Positions 6,824-14,438 are shown, counted from the first letter of the stretch. The stretch is 43,945 nucleotides of DNA from Lachnospiraceae bacterium (GCA_021199235.1 JAJQIL010000104.1:1-43945); one strand, 5' to 3'. Translations and numbers: made by a program. Notes: generated by a model from the letters alone, not told the origin.

Positions 6824-6952
6824 GTGAATTGCTCATTGCCTCGAGACAACATTCCATTTCTTATGATGTATCCTGATTCTAAGATCAGGGACTCGTCTGT
6901 TTCCCCATCACAGACTTCAGCTGTCCGAAGGCATCTTACAGCTCTACGCTGA
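6824..6952 (+). CDS. Possible small DUF4250-like protein
   Basis: A 42-residue plus-strand ORF with a GTG start and a near-perfect ribosome-binding site (AAGGAGGT, 5-base spacing). That strength of site is unlikely by chance for such a short frame. The N-terminus SLPRDNIPFLMM, then SKIRD, resembles the DUF4250 pattern (LPxDPxxLLSxxNTKLRD), but the domain is normally about 55-60 residues and the C-terminal half here does not match well. It may be truncated or a different small protein. It lies antisense to the transcript downstream of the cobalamin riboswitch. Confidence 0.4.
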   Translation: MNCSLPRDNIPFLMMYPDSKIRDSSVSPSQTSAVRRHLTALR

Positions 6953-7021
6953 TTCAGAAAATAATGCCTGTACATAACAGCCGGCGGAGTGTTCAGCTTT
7001 ACTCGGAAGCTCTTCTCTCAC

Positions 7022-7228
7022 ACCAAGCAGGTTTCCTGACTCACAGATCAATGCTCAATCTCCCCTTCTCACGCTTTACGTGCCGCCAAAACATCCGACA
7101 TATCAACACTCGGTGTCCGGCTAATTAAAATCCCGCACGTATTGGGTACGCAATGGAATCAATGAGATCTCACTCCCTGTATACAGTGACCGGATCGCTC
7201 AGGCTTCTCACCTGATTCCCTTTTCAGT
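7022..7228 (-). ncRNA. Cobalamin riboswitch
   Basis: Read on the minus strand the hallmarks of the cobalamin aptamer occur in order. First comes GGGAATCAGGTGAGAAGCC, then GGTCACTGTATACAGGGAGTG. A long variable peripheral region follows, and the conserved B12-box end GAGTCAGGAAACCTGC lies at about 7026-7042. A consensus-like promoter lies directly upstream (7277-7305). No cobalamin transport or synthesis gene follows. The next 300 bases hold only ORFs without ribosome-binding sites, then a terminator, then spoIVA. It lies just past folD, the last gene of the leftward Wood-Ljungdahl unit, so it cannot control that unit in cis. Confidence 0.9.
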
Positions 7229-7276
7229 CCATAAAAGAACTGCACTTGACGCGGCAATATTGAATTACACATCAAA

Positions 7277-7305
7277 ACTATAGCATAGATTGACAGGTAC
7301 GTCAA
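7277..7305 (-). promoter_or_regulatory. Promoter of the cobalamin riboswitch transcript
   Basis: Minus strand: -35 TTGACG (7300-7305), 17-base spacer, -10 TATAGT (7277-7282). It sits immediately after the folD stop codon, so the riboswitch has its own initiation and is not just a read-through tail of the folD message. Confidence 0.8.
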
Positions 7306-7314
7306 CCGCTTTTA

Positions 7315-8169
7315 TCAGATTCCGGCCTTCTTTGCTGCCGCCTCAACGACATGGCTCACAAGCACGGAAGTAGTCACACTGCCGACGCCGCCCGGTACCG
7401 GTGTGATTGCTTCTACGATCGGCTCCACTGCTGCGTAATCGACATCGCCGCAGAGCTTGCCTTCCGCATTGACATTGATACCAACGTCAATGATGACCTG
7501 ACCCGGCTTGACATATTCCGCACCAACAACTCCGGCACGTCCGGCTGCTACAATAATGATATCCGCTTCTCTGGCAACAGACGGCATATCAACCGTTCTG
7601 GTGTGGCAGATGGTGACGGTCGCATTTTTCTTTACAAGCATCATTGCTGCCGGCTTGCCAACCACGAGGCTTCGGCCGATGACTACGGCCTTCTTGCCGG
7701 TGCAGTCGATCCCGTAATGATCCAGGATCTCCATGCAGGCCTGCGGGGTACACGGCGGGTATCCGACTGCCTTACCGGTAAATACGCCGGACATAGAGCC
7801 ATCCGTCATGCAATCCACGTCCTTTGCCGGATCAAGAGCGTTCTCAATCACATTCTGATCCAGATGCTTCGGCAGCGGACGGAACAGGAGAACGCCGTGA
7901 ATCGCGTCATTCTTATTGACCTCATCGATTACCTTCAGAAGCTCATCCTGTGAAACATCTGCAGGAAGCAGGATTTTTTCACATGCCACACCGAGTGTCT
8001 CGCAGCGCTTTGTAGCGCCTCTTTCATAGGAAATATCGCTCTCATTTTCTCCAACACGGATGATGCCGAGAGTCGGCTTTACACCTTTCGCTTCAAGTTC
8101 AGCTACTTTTGCCTTAATGCGCTCATTCAGAGCCGCAGTAACCTCTTTTCCAAGGAGCTGCTTTGCCAT
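7315..8169 (-). CDS. folD: Methylene-THF dehydrogenase (FolD family), probably lacking cyclohydrolase activity
   Basis: A 284-residue FolD-family protein of normal length. It reduces 5,10-methenyl-THF to methylene-THF in the methyl branch. The dinucleotide-binding domain is intact: VVIGRSLVVGKPAAMML (about 162-178), ATVTICHTRT, DVGIN and TPVPGGVGSVT. The cyclohydrolase active site is altered. In SYERGATK the position of the catalytic Lys (E. coli Lys54, in Y-x-x-x-K) is Ala52, and in GVLLFRPLP the position of Gln98 is Phe96. The usual VDGFHP segment reads VDCMTDGS. The cyclohydrolase step is therefore probably done by FchA, encoded immediately upstream. It is the last gene of the rnfC2-metV-metF-DUF3786-fchA-folD unit. 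Confidence 0.9.
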   Translation of the reverse strand: MAKQLLGKEVTAALNERIKAKVAELEAKGVKPTLGIIRVGENESDISYERGATKRCETLGVACEKILLPADVSQDELLKVIDEVNKNDAIHGVLLFRPLPKHLDQNVIENALDPAKDVDCMTDGSMSGVFTGKAVGYPPCTPQACMEILDHYGIDCTGKKAVVIGRSLVVGKPAAMMLVKKNATVTICHTRTVDMPSVAREADIIIVAAGRAGVVGAEYVKPGQVIIDVGINVNAEGKLCGDVDYAAVEPIVEAITPVPGGVGSVTTSVLVSHVVEAAAKKAGI

Positions 8170-8262
8170 TGTACTGTACCTCCGTTTAATTATTAAATAT
8201 TCTGTTTTTGTATAATCAATGAATTTTTCTATTCGAATACAAATGATGAAAGCGGCAAAAAA

Positions 8263-8895
8263 TCAGGATTTCAGTCTTGCAAGTACACTTTCATAGATCT
8301 CATCAGCCATCGCCGGATACTTCGCCAGCATGGCATCCGCCTTTGCATTCAGTTCCTCGGCGTACTCTCTGTTTGCCATGGATTTTGTATTGATGTATAC
8401 ATTCAGGCTTGCGCCCTGAAGAGCTGCCTTGCAGAACACTGCACCGACTCCGGCATCACTGATTGCCAGCGCGGATCCCTTTGCAGTGAATTCTTTGATG
8501 AGTTCGATTGCCTCACAGCACTTCTCCATAATCTCCATTGGAACAGAGCAGGCATCCTTTAAGACAATTTCCATCACGCGCGCTTTCTCCGCTTTTTCTT
8601 CCTCGGTCGCGCGGGGCATGCCGTATGCCTTAGAGAGCGGCTCGAACACTTCCGCGTCTTTCTCGACCAGTGTCAGAAGCTCCGCCTGAAGCTTATCGCA
8701 CTTGCCCTTCAGTTCCCACATTTCGTCCTCAACGTCGGCATATTTTTTCTTGCCGACAGTCAGGCTGCCTACCATGTTGCCGAGCGCGGTTCCGACAGCG
8801 CCTACCAGCGCGGAAGCTCCGCCGCCGCCCGGTACCGGTGCCTTTGACCCAAGTACCTCTACGAATTCATTACATGGTACAGTTGAAAATCCCAT
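8263..8895 (-). CDS. fchA: Methenyl-THF cyclohydrolase
   Basis: A 210-residue protein of the FTCD_C/cyclodeaminase family. The signature KAPVPGGGGASALVGAVGTALGNMVGSL near the N-terminus and the downstream helical bundle (KKKYADVEDEM, KAALQGASLNVYINTKS) match FchA of acetogens and purine-fermenting clostridia. It interconverts formyl-THF and methenyl-THF, the step before FolD. The ATG at 8895 is favoured because AAAGGAGG lies 5 bases upstream and overlaps the longer alternative start. It sits 93 bases before folD. Its presence beside a FolD with altered cyclohydrolase residues suggests a clean division of labour. Confidence 0.9.
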   Translation of the reverse strand: MGFSTVPCNEFVEVLGSKAPVPGGGGASALVGAVGTALGNMVGSLTVGKKKYADVEDEMWELKGKCDKLQAELLTLVEKDAEVFEPLSKAYGMPRATEEEKAEKARVMEIVLKDACSVPMEIMEKCCEAIELIKEFTAKGSALAISDAGVGAVFCKAALQGASLNVYINTKSMANREYAEELNAKADAMLAKYPAMADEIYESVLARLKS

Positions 8896-8942
8896 ATCGT
8901 CCTCCTTTTTCATTCCGGTTTTGCATTGGATTCATATTGTTC

Positions 8943-9030
8943 GCTGTTCAGAACAGTATGCCGCAGACTATCTGCTATGCAGGATATATGCCGCTTAAGT
9001 GTCATTTGTCTTATGCTGTTCCGGACTGTT
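8943..9030 (-). repeat. Intergenic inverted-repeat element, short copy
   Basis: Ends GTTCAGAACAG and CTGTTCCGGAC are inverted. The interior (GCCGCAGACT, ATGCCGCTTAAGTG) is the reverse complement, with changes, of the right half of the copies at 23251-23414 and 24228-24403. The left half of those copies is absent. It lies between fchA and the DUF3786 gene and contains no ORF. Confidence 0.6.
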
Positions 9031-9093
9031 TTCATAAATTATAAGTCGAACAGGCGCCTCCCGTCAAGAAAAACCGCCATCATTTTCCATTAG

Positions 9094-9732
9094 TCAGGTC
9101 ATTGCTTTCAGTGAACTGATGACGACGTCACAAACGACCACCAGATCTTCTGCATGGAATGCTGCCGCAAAATTGTCGCTGAACAGGATCTGCGCGGACG
9201 GCGGAAATTCCTCATCGCCCGCCCAGAGAAGGAAACGTACCCGGTATCCGTCAAATATTTCCATCTCATAGGCGGCGTCGCCCTGTTCCAGTTTTGCGGC
9301 GCCCAGCTTTTCCATGGCCGAACTGAACCGATCCAGCTTATTTCCGTAAGAAAATGCCAGACGAGACAGACATCTGCCGCTGAACTGACGGTAATAGACC
9401 TCTCCCCAGGGCACTTCACGATACGTCAGAAATTTGCCGGTGCTTTTAGCGGTACACCCTTCCAGAAGATAGCGAATCACCAGAATCTGCGCGGCATTCA
9501 TGGATACCGGCAGCCAAAGGCCGTCTGCATCTCTTTCCGGCGTAATTGCGAATTCGGGAAATGTCACAGAATACGCGCGTCCCATGAAATTCAACAGAAA
9601 CGAATGCTTCTCTTCATCATAAGCAGCTCCTGTGCGTGCACTCATTTCCAACGGATCCGCCTGCTTATATTCTGCCATATAATGTTCAAAGGGGACACGT
9701 TCTTTGTTGTCCTTCTCATAAGCAATTTCCAT
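9094..9732 (-). CDS. DUF3786 family protein
   Basis: A 212-residue protein that fits the DUF3786 pattern: an N-terminal Tyr/Ala-rich segment, YLLEG followed by TYREVPWGEVYYRQF in the middle, and FLLWAGDEEFPPSAQILFSDN near the C-terminus. The family is common in acetogens, methanogens and other corrinoid users, often beside Wood-Ljungdahl or corrinoid methyltransferase genes. Its biochemical role is unknown. It has no signal peptide or membrane segment. Here it lies between metF and fchA, in the same direction, and is preceded by a hairpin terminator and its own AAGGAG, so its expression may be reduced relative to metF. Confidence 0.8.
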   Translation of the reverse strand: MEIAYEKDNKERVPFEHYMAEYKQADPLEMSARTGAAYDEEKHSFLLNFMGRAYSVTFPEFAITPERDADGLWLPVSMNAAQILVIRYLLEGCTAKSTGKFLTYREVPWGEVYYRQFSGRCLSRLAFSYGNKLDRFSSAMEKLGAAKLEQGDAAYEMEIFDGYRVRFLLWAGDEEFPPSAQILFSDNFAAAFHAEDLVVVCDVVISSLKAMT

Positions 9733-9757
9733 GCTGTTCGTTCTCCTTTTTTATGGA

Positions 9758-9783
9758 AAAAGGGAACGAAAGCGTTCCCTTTT
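9758..9783 (-). terminator. Terminator or attenuator between metF and the DUF3786 gene
   Basis: Perfect 11-bp arms AAAAGGGAACG and CGTTCCCTTTT enclose a 4-nt loop. On the minus strand the stem runs into TTTTT. It lies inside a co-directional gene set, so it may be a partial terminator that sets the metF to fchA/folD ratio. Confidence 0.75.
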
Positions 9784-9814
9784 CACAAATGATAGTATCT
9801 TAAAAAAACGGTAA

Positions 9815-10693
9815 TCAGATTCCTGCCTGCTCAAGCAGCGCCGGAACCTTGGATTCCCAGCCAAGCGCCATGATATGTACGCCCTGACAGTACGGCTTAC
9901 ATTCTTTGATAATACGTGCAGCGATCTCTATACCGGTAATACCTGCTTTGGTCTTTTCTTTGTCTGCACGGAGCTCATCCAGCATCTCCTGCGGCACATG
10001 GATACCCGCCACATTATCGTTCATATACTTCGCCATACCGGCCGACTTCGGAATAACGATACCGAGCTGTACCGGCTTGCCGAACTGTTTCGCTTTTTCC
10101 ATGAATTTAATGAATTTTTCCGGTTCATAAACAGCCTGAGTCTGGAAATAATCCGCTCCGGCAGCTACCTTACGCTCCATCTTCGCCAGCTGTGCATCCA
10201 CGGAATCGCTGCACGGGGATACGACTGCGCCTTTCGCGAACTTCGGCGGTTCTCCCACGAGCTGATTCCCGCCAAGATCCACGCCGGACTCCAGAAGCTT
10301 CGCTGTATGGATCAGTGAAACGGAATCCAGGTCAAAAACAGGCTTTGCCTGCGGATGATCGCCAAGCTTTGTATGATCACCGGTCAGAAGCAGCACATTC
10401 TCAATGCCAAGCATCGCAGCACTTAAAAGATCAGACTGCAGCGCGATCCGGTTCCGGTCACGGCAGGTGATCTGGAAGATCGGGGTCAGCCCCTCATCCT
10501 TTAATGCCTTACAGGTAGCCAGAGAGCCAAGACGCATGACAGACGACTGGTTATCCGTTACGTTGACAGCCGTGATGCCGCTCAAGTATGTCTTCGCTTC
10601 TTCCAGCAGATTCTCAATGTGGCAGCCCTTTGGCGGCCCGACTTCTGCTGTGACTACAAACTCACCACGTTCAAATAATTCTGTGATTTTCAT
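9815..10693 (-). CDS. metF: Methylene-THF reductase, flavin subunit
   Basis: A 292-residue MetF-family TIM-barrel protein that reduces methylene-THF to methyl-THF with FMN or FAD. Visible family features are FVVTAEVGPPKG at the N-terminus (the conserved acid after the first strand), NVTDNQSS, VLLLTGDH (flavin contact), YFQTQAVY and LGIVIPKS. AGGAG precedes the start. It follows metV by 28 bases in the order rnfC2-metV-metF. This matches the heterotrimeric NADH-oxidising reductase of Acetobacterium woodii, so the protein probably works in the cytoplasm as a MetF-MetV-RnfC2 complex. Confidence 0.93.
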   Translation of the reverse strand: MKITELFERGEFVVTAEVGPPKGCHIENLLEEAKTYLSGITAVNVTDNQSSVMRLGSLATCKALKDEGLTPIFQITCRDRNRIALQSDLLSAAMLGIENVLLLTGDHTKLGDHPQAKPVFDLDSVSLIHTAKLLESGVDLGGNQLVGEPPKFAKGAVVSPCSDSVDAQLAKMERKVAAGADYFQTQAVYEPEKFIKFMEKAKQFGKPVQLGIVIPKSAGMAKYMNDNVAGIHVPQEMLDELRADKEKTKAGITGIEIAARIIKECKPYCQGVHIMALGWESKVPALLEQAGI

Positions 10694-10721
10694 GATCTGT
10701 CACTCCTGTTTCTATCAAATA

Positions 10722-11345
10722 TTATTTAGCAACTTCCTGATCAGTCGCAAAATTGCGGATCTGTGTCGGGCATTTCAAAGCATCCAGACGTCCGATCTTT
10801 TCCAGCCTGCGGTAAATACGTTCCCAGCCGCAGTCCATGTTCGGATCGACCTCGCATTTGCCGTTCTTGGAACCGCCGCACTGGCCATTGACCAGGCTCT
10901 TGGAGCAGGCTGTGATCGGACAGATGCCTCCGGTCAGATTCAGATAGCACTCGCCGCACTGACCGCAGTCATATTCCAGCGGCGTAACACCCTGAAAGCC
11001 CGGCAGACGGCTCGTATCGCAGCACGCACAGACCTTCTTGTCTTCCAGATAAGAAGCCACCGTCTGTACGCCGACGCCGCAGGAAAAGACAAGCACCACG
11101 TCCGCAGCCTCGATCTCAGCCTTATGCCCTTCCAGGCGAACCTTCAGATTGTCCGGATTGCAGATATAATCCGTCGTCAGAATGCCGGTCACGCTTCCGT
11201 TGGCGTGCAGTTCCTCCTGAAGCTGTGCCGCCTCCTCAAGAGGAAAGTACACTTCTCTGCATCCATGGCAGTTGATGATGAAAGCTTTCTTTCCATCAAC
11301 GAGGGAGAGGATGGTTTCTTTTGATTTTAATTCGGTAATCAGCAT
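10722..11345 (-). CDS. metV: Methylene-THF reductase iron-sulfur/zinc subunit MetV
   Basis: A 207-residue cysteine-rich protein of the MetV family (MTHFR C-terminal-like). It has an N-terminal alpha/beta part (FIINCHGCREVYFP, VLVFSCGVGVQT). The Cys-rich block follows: CACCDTS, DCGQCGECYLN, GGICPITACSKS, NGQCGGSKNGKCEV and DCGWERIYRRL. MetV is needed for electron delivery to MetF. Its start lies 1 base after the rnfC2 stop codon, a coupled arrangement. It closely resembles the N-terminal third of the neighbouring RnfC2 protein (QCYLNVTGGICPI against ECYLNLTGGICPI), so the two probably arose by duplication. Confidence 0.92.
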   Translation of the reverse strand: MLITELKSKETILSLVDGKKAFIINCHGCREVYFPLEEAAQLQEELHANGSVTGILTTDYICNPDNLKVRLEGHKAEIEAADVVLVFSCGVGVQTVASYLEDKKVCACCDTSRLPGFQGVTPLEYDCGQCGECYLNLTGGICPITACSKSLVNGQCGGSKNGKCEVDPNMDCGWERIYRRLEKIGRLDALKCPTQIRNFATDQEVAK

Positions 11346-11346
11346 A

Positions 11347-13332
11347 TCACTTCATCCCCCTTACTGCCGTTTTTCCGGCCTTGATCTTTGTCACCAGCGG
11401 AATCTTGGAGGAGCAGATATACTCACAACAGCGGCATTCCAGACAATCCATCACGTGCTGGTCTTTCATCCCCTGCCAGTTCTCCTCATCCGCGTACTTC
11501 GCGAAGTAGAGAGGTTTCAACTCCATCGGACAGACATCCATGCAGCGTCCGCACTTGATGCAGGGCTGCTCCGCCGTGTGATCGGTGTCCACGCAGATGA
11601 TGCCGTTCGAGCCCTTCATGATCGGGACATTCAGGTCTTTTAAGACAAATCCCATCATCGGCCCGCCAGCCTTATATGTAATCTCTCCGTCTCCAACAAC
11701 ACCGCCGCAGTAATCGATCAGATCCTTCGTGTTCGTACCGATCTTCACGATGTAATTACCCGGATTCTTCAGGCGCTCACCGGTCACGGAAACGACACGC
11801 TCGATGAGCGGCATGCCCTTCTGGATCGCGTCTGAGATTGCCTTTGTTGTGCTGATATTGCTTACCACACAGCCGACATCCGCAGGAAGTCCGCCGCTGG
11901 GTACCTGACGCTTCATCACACGCTTGATCAGCATCTTCTCAGCGCCCTGCGGGTATTTGGTCTTTGCCACTACGACATCCAGATTGTCATAGTCCGCGAC
12001 TTTCGCCTTCATGACCTCGATCGCGTCCGGCTTGTTGTCCTCGATCACGATCAGGCCCTTTTCCGCGCCAACTGTCTTCACGATCGCACGCAGACCGAAT
12101 ACGATATCATCCGCATACTCCAGCATCACACGGTGATCCGCTGTCAGATATGGCTCGCACTCGCAGCCGTTCAGCAGGATCGTGTCCACCGGCCTGGCCG
12201 GTTTGAGCTTGACAGACGTCGGGAAGCCTGCGCCGCCCATGCCGACGATTCCGGCTTCTTTTACGATATCGATGATCTCTTCCGGAGTCAGCTCCTCCAG
12301 GGACTTGTGCGGCTTCACAGAATCATCCAGCGTATCCTTGCCATCCGACCGGATCACAACGGCCGGACAGGTGCCTCTGGTCGCGTGTCCATGATCCTCG
12401 ATCGCAATAACCGTACCGCTCACGCTCGAATGTACCGGGCTGCTGATAAAGCCTGCGGATTCGCCGATCTTCTGGCCGACCTTTACGGTATCTCCCACTG
12501 CCACGACCGGGGTCGCCGGAGCGCCCGCATGCATGGAGAGCGGAATCACTACCGTCTCCGGCTCCGGAAATTTCTGCAGGGCAATCTGCTCTGTATATTC
12601 CTTTTTCTCAAGAGGATGCACTCCTCCGTAATAGCCGTCGAGCCTGTTTTCCCGAATGGAAGTCACATAGTCATGTACAAATTTGAAGCTGGTCTTTGAA
12701 TAATCCCGCATCTGCACCGGCTGATTCAGGAATTCCTCCAGTCTTCCCTGCTTTTTGAGTCTCTGGTAAATCTTCTCCCACGCGCAGTCCTTGTTCGGAT
12801 CTACTTCACACTTGCCGTTCTTCGCGCCGCCGCACTGGCCATTGACCAGACTCTTGGAGCAGTCAACGATCGGACAGATACCTCCAGTCACGTTCAGATA
12901 GCACTGCGCACATGCATCGCAGGCCTTGTCTGTCAGCGCCATGCCGTGATGTCCGGTGTAATTCAGCGAATCCGTTGCAGAAAAAACCGGAATCGACTTC
13001 GATTCAGAACCTTCCGTCTGCATATCCGCTATCGTCTGAATCCCCAGTCCGCAGGAGACTACAAAGATGCTCTCCGTTCCTTCCGGAACCATGTCAGAAA
13101 GCGTTTTTGCCGTCTGTGTTTTGTTACACAAAAAATCGACCCTCGCGCTTCCCGTGATGGTCTTCCCTTCTTCGGCAGCAATTTTCTCAAACTCAGCAAG
13201 CTCCGGCTCTTCGACGGTATTGAACTCCTTAAAGCATTTATTGCAGGAGATCACAAAAATATGATCCGTCCCGGATAATGCCTGCGCCAGTTCCTCGCGA
13301 GTTTTCAGCCTGTACTTGGTGTAGTCTTCCAA
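11347..13332 (-). CDS. rnfC2: RnfC2: MetV-like domain fused to an RnfC-like NADH dehydrogenase
   Basis: A 661-residue fusion. Residues 1 to about 215 repeat the MetV fold with its Cys-rich signature (CAQCYLNVTGGICPI, NGQCGGAKNGKCEVDP). Residues about 235-661 are RnfC-like: biotinyl-lipoyl-like segment GDTVKVGQKIG, flavin/NADH loop GMGGAGFPTSVKL (364-376), NGCECEPYLTADH, and two 4Fe-4S sets (C591, C594, C597, C601; C630, C633, C636, C640). It is taken to oxidise NADH and pass electrons through MetV to MetF, as in A. woodii; no membrane segment is seen. The start is TTG at 13332, supported by AAGGAGGT about 6 bases upstream. It is the first gene of the second Wood-Ljungdahl unit. Confidence 0.9.
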   Translation of the reverse strand: MEDYTKYRLKTREELAQALSGTDHIFVISCNKCFKEFNTVEEPELAEFEKIAAEEGKTITGSARVDFLCNKTQTAKTLSDMVPEGTESIFVVSCGLGIQTIADMQTEGSESKSIPVFSATDSLNYTGHHGMALTDKACDACAQCYLNVTGGICPIVDCSKSLVNGQCGGAKNGKCEVDPNKDCAWEKIYQRLKKQGRLEEFLNQPVQMRDYSKTSFKFVHDYVTSIRENRLDGYYGGVHPLEKKEYTEQIALQKFPEPETVVIPLSMHAGAPATPVVAVGDTVKVGQKIGESAGFISSPVHSSVSGTVIAIEDHGHATRGTCPAVVIRSDGKDTLDDSVKPHKSLEELTPEEIIDIVKEAGIVGMGGAGFPTSVKLKPARPVDTILLNGCECEPYLTADHRVMLEYADDIVFGLRAIVKTVGAEKGLIVIEDNKPDAIEVMKAKVADYDNLDVVVAKTKYPQGAEKMLIKRVMKRQVPSGGLPADVGCVVSNISTTKAISDAIQKGMPLIERVVSVTGERLKNPGNYIVKIGTNTKDLIDYCGGVVGDGEITYKAGGPMMGFVLKDLNVPIMKGSNGIICVDTDHTAEQPCIKCGRCMDVCPMELKPLYFAKYADEENWQGMKDQHVMDCLECRCCEYICSSKIPLVTKIKAGKTAVRGMK

Positions 13333-13431
13333 ACGCTCACCTCCTTATGTAATTGATGTGCAGCCGCAAACGAAATTTTACAGCTGCATGTGTTTCTGAT
13401 TTTTCAGAATCGGCTTCTGAAATTCTTATCC

Positions 13432-13460
13432 ATTGTATCTCTTTAAGTGCTTTTTTTCAA
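13432..13460 (-). promoter_or_regulatory. Promoter of the rnfC2-metV-metF unit
   Basis: Minus strand: -35 TTGAAA (13455-13460), 17-base spacer, -10 TACAAT (13432-13437). The leader to the TTG start is about 90 nt. The 339-base gap between rnfC2 and the phosphodiesterase gene holds this and a divergent plus-strand promoter; I see no other feature in it. Confidence 0.8.
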
Positions 13461-13548
13461 GCAATTTCTGTGTCGCTATCGTACTTTTGTGTAAACATAG
13501 TAATCAGTCACAGCAGCATCCAATTTTACCTGAGATTGAAAAAGACAG

Positions 13549-13577
13549 TTGACATTTTCATGGATATTCCGCAAAAT
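13549..13577 (+). promoter_or_regulatory. Possible promoter of the phosphodiesterase gene
   Basis: -35 TTGACA (13549-13554) is exact. With a 17-base spacer the -10 is CAAAAT (13572-13577), a weaker match. The leader would be about 90 nt. Confidence 0.5.
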
Positions 13578-13671
13578 GTACTGCAATATAGAATTCATGG
13601 CAATGCAGCAGCCTTGATACCGCATACGATTTCACAGCTGCATTCCGATATTACATAAGGGAGATAATAAC

Positions 13672-14220
13672 ATGAACCTGATGATAGCATCTGATATTCA
13701 CGGCTCCGCATACTACTGTGAAAAAATGCTGGAAGCCTTTGACCAGGAAAAAGCGGACCGCCTGCTGCTTCTCGGCGATATTTTGTACCATGGGCCGCGC
13801 AACGACCTGCCGCGGGACTACGCACCTAAGAAAGTAATCTCTATGCTGAACACCCGTAAAGAGAACATTTTCTGCGTCCGGGGCAACTGTGACACAGAAG
13901 TAGACCAGATGGTGCTGGAATTCCCCATCCTGGCGGATTACTGCCTGCTGACGGTGGGCAAACGCCTGGTCTATGCCACCCATGGACATCACTATACGAT
14001 ACTCACACCGCCGCCCATGCAGCCGGGCGATATCCTGCTGCACGGGCATACGCACATCCCGGCATGGGAGCCTTTCGGAAATCAGAATCTTTATCTGAAT
14101 CCCGGCTCCGTTTCGATTCCGAAGGACGGCAGCGAAAACAGCTATATGATGCTGGAAGGAACCGATGTGTACTGGAAAAGATTAGACGGCAGTGTATATC
14201 ATTCGCTGTCATTGAAATGA
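13672..14220 (+). CDS. yfcE: YfcE/MJ0936-family metallophosphoesterase
   Basis: A 182-residue calcineurin-like phosphodiesterase with all family metal motifs in order: SDIHG (8-12), LLGDILYHG, VRGNCDTE, THGHHY and LHGHTHIP, ending LNPGSVSIPKDG. Such enzymes bind two metals and hydrolyse phosphodiesters such as bis-pNPP in vitro; the physiological substrate is unsettled. It is the only clear plus-strand gene inside the Wood-Ljungdahl island and separates its two leftward units. No functional link to acetogenesis is apparent. GGGAG precedes the ATG. Confidence 0.88.
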   Translation: MNLMIASDIHGSAYYCEKMLEAFDQEKADRLLLLGDILYHGPRNDLPRDYAPKKVISMLNTRKENIFCVRGNCDTEVDQMVLEFPILADYCLLTVGKRLVYATHGHHYTILTPPPMQPGDILLHGHTHIPAWEPFGNQNLYLNPGSVSIPKDGSENSYMMLEGTDVYWKRLDGSVYHSLSLK

Positions 14221-14248
14221 GAATCGCGGCTCTGCGCATCATAAAAGG

Positions 14249-14276
14249 AAAGCGACAGAACACTCCTCTGCCGCTT
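14249..14276 (+). terminator. Terminator of the phosphodiesterase gene
   Basis: AAAGCGACAGA pairs with TCTGCCGCTTT (one mismatch) and is followed by CTTCTCTTTT, 28 bases after the stop codon. Confidence 0.7.
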
Positions 14277-14288
14277 TCTTCTCTTTTC

Positions 14289-14424
14289 GTAACTGTTCAG
14301 TACCTTCACAGTTACGAGGGAAAAGCCCATTAAAAAATCGCTTCGCGATGGGGCTTTTCCCCACATAATATACGTTTTCATACGTACTTCGCAGCAAGTG
14401 CGAAGTACTGTCCTGAATAGTTAC
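14289..14424. repeat. Inverted-repeat element between convergent genes
   Basis: The ends GTAACTGTTCAG and the reverse complement of CCTGAATAGTTAC are nearly the same as the ends of the element at 24228-24403, but the interior differs. It holds GGGAAAAGCCCAT against ATGGGGCTTTTCCCC, enclosing a small hairpin ATCGC/GCGAT, and then ACTTCGCA against TGCGAAGT. The nested stems could end transcription from both sides, since it sits between the phosphodiesterase gene and the end of acsV. Confidence 0.6.
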
Positions 14425-14438
14425 CTCTTTTCTATTTC

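Noticed and set aside
6688-6975. A 95-codon minus-strand ORF as the target of the cobalamin riboswitch
   Set aside because: It has no ribosome-binding site and no recognisable sequence, and it overlaps the terminator; it looks like chance.
7022-7305. The cobalamin riboswitch as regulator of the Wood-Ljungdahl operon
   Set aside because: It is on the same strand but downstream of folD, the last gene of that unit, so it cannot act in cis on it.
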